Source: Gyrodactylus bullatarudis
Taxonomy: Eukaryota; Platyhelminthes; Monogenea; Gyrodactylidea; Gyrodactylidae
Reading direction: 5' to 3'
NCBI GenBank assembly: GCA_012064415.1
Contig: SSNU01000187.1
Coordinates: 72,340 to 136,339, forward strand
DNA: 64,000 nucleotides
Made by a program: the position numbers and the translations under genes. This document shows positions 62,501 to 64,000 of this stretch, one piece after another; the first letter of the stretch is position 1; the number at the start of each line of letters is the position of its first letter. The notes beneath the pieces were generated by a model. That model made no database searches and had not been told where the DNA came from. It saw only the letters and a list, made by a program, of their open reading frames with translations.

Positions 62501-64000
62501 AAATCTTAAATTCCCAAATTCATCGGTAATACCTGCAAATTTTGATACATGTTAAAATAAAAATCTAATTACTTGATTGAAATTTTCAATTTTAAATCTT
62601 ATCATCAATACTTTTGTTCTAATAAGATGGTTCAATGTTCTCTCCTGGTCTATCTCGAGATAATCCAGTTTACGTGTTTGCCAGTGATGTCTGTAGATCA
62701 TTCAAATTGATCTTCTCAAAGTCAGTCAGAGCTGACAATGATGATAGGATTGAAGTATGCATGATGAAATGTTAATCTATGGAGATTATTCTAGCTTTAA
62801 TCTTATTTTAAGCTCTTAGAATACATTGGAGATCCAAATCAATCCTTGAATGCAACAGTTAACCCGGATAATCTTGGATTCTGTGTCAAAGATCCAATTG
62901 GCCCAAAGTGTCCACTAGCTGGCTTGATGGATTTGTCTAAATGTCGTGGACAAGATTCAATACGAGTCCCCCTGTATGCAAGTCAGCCAAGATTTTATCA
63001 AACTGATCCACAAGTTACTCAAAGACTCAAGGGTATTATACCTCCATCCGATGATGTACAAACAATCCTACAAATTCATCAGGTTTGCTTCTAACATGTG
63101 TTTTCATCATACAGTTTTGTATAACGTTTAATCTAGAATTTGAACGATAATATTGTCGAACTTCATCAAAAATATTACTATTATTTGGTTCTGAACTCAT
63201 GAGGGAAGGTTAGAGAAAACGGACGTATATTATAGTGATTAACGTTATATTGCGAAATTTTGCATTGTGATAGTATTTATATGTTAACCAGGGTAGAGTC
63301 TGAAGAGACCTGGCGAAATATAACGTTAATCACTATAATATACGTCCGTTTTCTCTAACCTTCCCTCATGAGTTCAGAACCAAATAATAGTAATCTAGAA
63401 TTATTTAAAATTTTATTTTAACTAGAAATATTTCGATTTAGGTGCTTAGGTAATATATCCCATAGGAACGTCTTATTTGGTAATGGATGTCGCTTACTAA
63501 TGGACCTCAATGAGACTGGTACGAAAGCATTTAGAAATAATCTATGTATACATATATGATAGACATATACGCACGTTTCGTCCTCTTTTGGACTCGTCAA
63601 TATGCAACAACCTGGGATTTGAACCTAGGACCAATGCTCAATCCATTCGTCCAACATTCCATGCAACTCAGATTATTTCTATATCCTCTAAGGATAAGTC
63701 TCGATGGAATCCATTAGTAAGCTGTAACATTCAGCGACATGGGCTAATCCATTACCAAATAAGACGCTCCTGGGGGATATATTACCTAAGCACCTAGAAC
63801 GAAATATTTCTAGTAACCTTTGTAAGTATAGGTGCTGCACTATTCATTAGTTTATTTTATTACGAGCTAAATATTCACGTAAATTTTCATAAACGTCCGA
63901 GAATCCTCTTAAGTTCATAATTCAAAATTCGAAAGTTGGAAGAGAATATATTAAATCACTAAATGTACATTTCTCAAAGGATCATCAGTAGTTTCACTTT
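59596..64000 (+). CDS. CD36/LIMP-2 family receptor, copy 2 (3' end outside window)
   Basis: Eight exons are visible: 59596..59730, 59765..59922, 60112..60259, 61276..61437, 61507..61598, 61988..62037, 62627..62754, 62813..63082; 381 codons. The intron after 63082 continues past the right edge. Exon lengths equal those of copy 1 except exon 4 (162 against 156 nt), so this is a tandem duplicate. Residues about 10-30 form the first membrane span (LSLVIVGFIFGILFMSISIW). Motifs: EIGPYIY, DYLWGYLDPL (closer to canonical CD36 than copy 1's HEFMWNYEDKV), NTGLYDISLIG, DGSMFSPGLSRDNPVYVFAS then DVCRSF, and GFCVKDPIGPKCPLAGLMDL. The first intron is only 34 nt. The missing part should encode the second membrane span and tail. 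Confidence 0.92.
60762..60966. mobile_element. Tc1/mariner-like MITE, CD36-2 intron 3
   Basis: Inverted ends CAGTGATTCTGGAAACTTAT sit between TA dinucleotides (60760-60761 and 60967-60968). The arms of about 48 bp include GAGTCTG.AGACTCCCT. A related end, ACAGTGAATCTGGAAAC, lies upstream at 60468, so a second, decayed copy is likely. Confidence 0.7.
62337..62545. repeat. Divergent TA-foldback copy, CD36-2 intron 6
   Basis: The left end (GATAAATTTGGGCATTCAAG) and the inverse of the right end (GATGAATTTGGGAATTTAAG) match. The interior keeps AGATCAAACGTTATTTTTCA and GGATCATTATTAGA. Same subfamily as 30535-30835. Confidence 0.6.
63141..63390. mobile_element. Inverted-repeat element with 12-bp flanking duplication
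   Basis: Arms of about 83 bp (63177-63260 and 63310-63390) pair almost perfectly (GGAAGGTTAGAGAAAACGGA and its complement). TAATCTAGAATT flanks the whole unit at 63129-63140 and 63391-63402. A further 36 bp lies between the left repeat and the left arm; it is also partly present in the 7.1-kb copy, so the element is asymmetric. Confidence 0.7.
63545..63612 (-). ncRNA. Hammerhead ribozyme-like motif
   Basis: Minus strand: TTGACGAG (core C-U-G-A-N-G-A box, with the first C replaced by U), stem II GTCC/GGAC closing the loop AAAAGA, then the invariant CGAAAC. Next comes a possible stem III (ACGTG with TATGT, loop CGTA), and GTC, the classic cleavage triplet, at 63564-63562. Stem I is weak: only ATA/TAT pairs beside the core. 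The C-to-U change at core position 3 should lower or abolish cleavage. Intact relatives with the same GAGTCC...GGACGAAAC layout are known in schistosome SINE-like repeats and Penelope-like elements. Confidence 0.65.
63613..63662 (-). other. tRNA-like pol III promoter boxes next to the hammerhead
   Basis: Minus strand: TTGGACGAATGGATTGAGC resembles a tRNA A-box region (T-G-G-x-x-x-A-A-T-G-G-A-T-x-x-G-C), and CTAGGTTCAAATCCCAG is a near-canonical T-arm/B box (GGTTCAAATCC). The two are only about 10 nt apart, closer than in a true tRNA, and no acceptor stem forms, so this is a tRNA-derived SINE promoter rather than a tRNA gene. Confidence 0.6.

Larger units (their letters stand above)
63421..63815. 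mobile_element. Inverted-repeat element carrying a tRNA-like/hammerhead core
   Basis: The arms start ACTAGAAATATTTCG and continue through GGTGCTTAGGTAATATATCC and CGTCTTATTTGGTAATGGAT, about 65 of 70 positions identical in the outer part. They then extend further in (CTTACTAATGGA), with a 25-nt insertion in the right arm. The centre, read on the minus strand, holds a pol III-like A box and B box and a hammerhead-like motif. A solo arm of the family lies at 3330-3405. Confidence 0.75.

Noticed and set aside
1..64000. CRISPR arrays, bacterial operons, phage genes
   Set aside because: The repeats are inverted and dispersed, not regular direct repeats with spacers. Genes have spliceosomal introns, and no prokaryotic features are present.

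Overview
This is AT-rich nuclear DNA from a ciliated invertebrate animal. The genes contain spliceosomal introns and encode metazoan proteins: Par-6, diacylglycerol kinase theta, two CD36/LIMP-2 scavenger receptors, two intraflagellar-transport subunits, RPA1, CTU1, a ZNRF E3 and TIM10. At least twelve introns are only 25-37 nt long. Introns this small are documented in lineages such as dicyemid mesozoans and at the 5' ends of some flatworm genes. I cannot assign the phylum from this window alone. All exon structures below were read by eye from GT..AG junctions that keep frame and protein homology.

Layout. 1-18,300 is gene-poor: a degenerate RhoGEF-like stretch, an unrecognised two-exon gene on the minus strand (5482-6690), a LINE relic, and many foldback or MITE-type repeats, including one element nested in another. 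18,359-25,065 is a compact cluster of six genes on alternating strands: an E2 conjugating enzyme (-), TIM10 (+), an unrecognised gene (-), IFT57 (+), Par-6 (-) and IFT38/CLUAP1 (+). Three head-to-head pairs there share promoters of 79-145 bp. 25,066-31,131 has no gene I can support. 31,132-42,616 is a 14-exon DGK-theta gene on the minus strand with a 5.3-kb intron full of repeats. 43,786-48,510 holds CTU1 (-), ZNRF (+) and RPA1 (+). 49,099-64,000 holds two tandem CD36-family genes (+); the second runs off the right edge inside an intron.

How the genes relate. Most are unrelated housekeeping genes packed closely. The exception is IFT57 and IFT38, direct partners in the IFT-B2 complex, which lie on the same strand with Par-6 between them. 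The CD36 pair is a tandem duplication with almost identical exon lengths.

The mobile DNA is rich: about 14 copies of one foldback family with TA target duplications, two elements with 8-bp duplications (hAT-like), a Tc1/mariner-like MITE, and several other inverted-repeat families. The most notable item is at 63,421-63,815, inside the last CD36 intron. It is an inverted-repeat element whose centre carries, on the minus strand, tRNA-like A and B boxes followed directly by a hammerhead-ribozyme-like motif.
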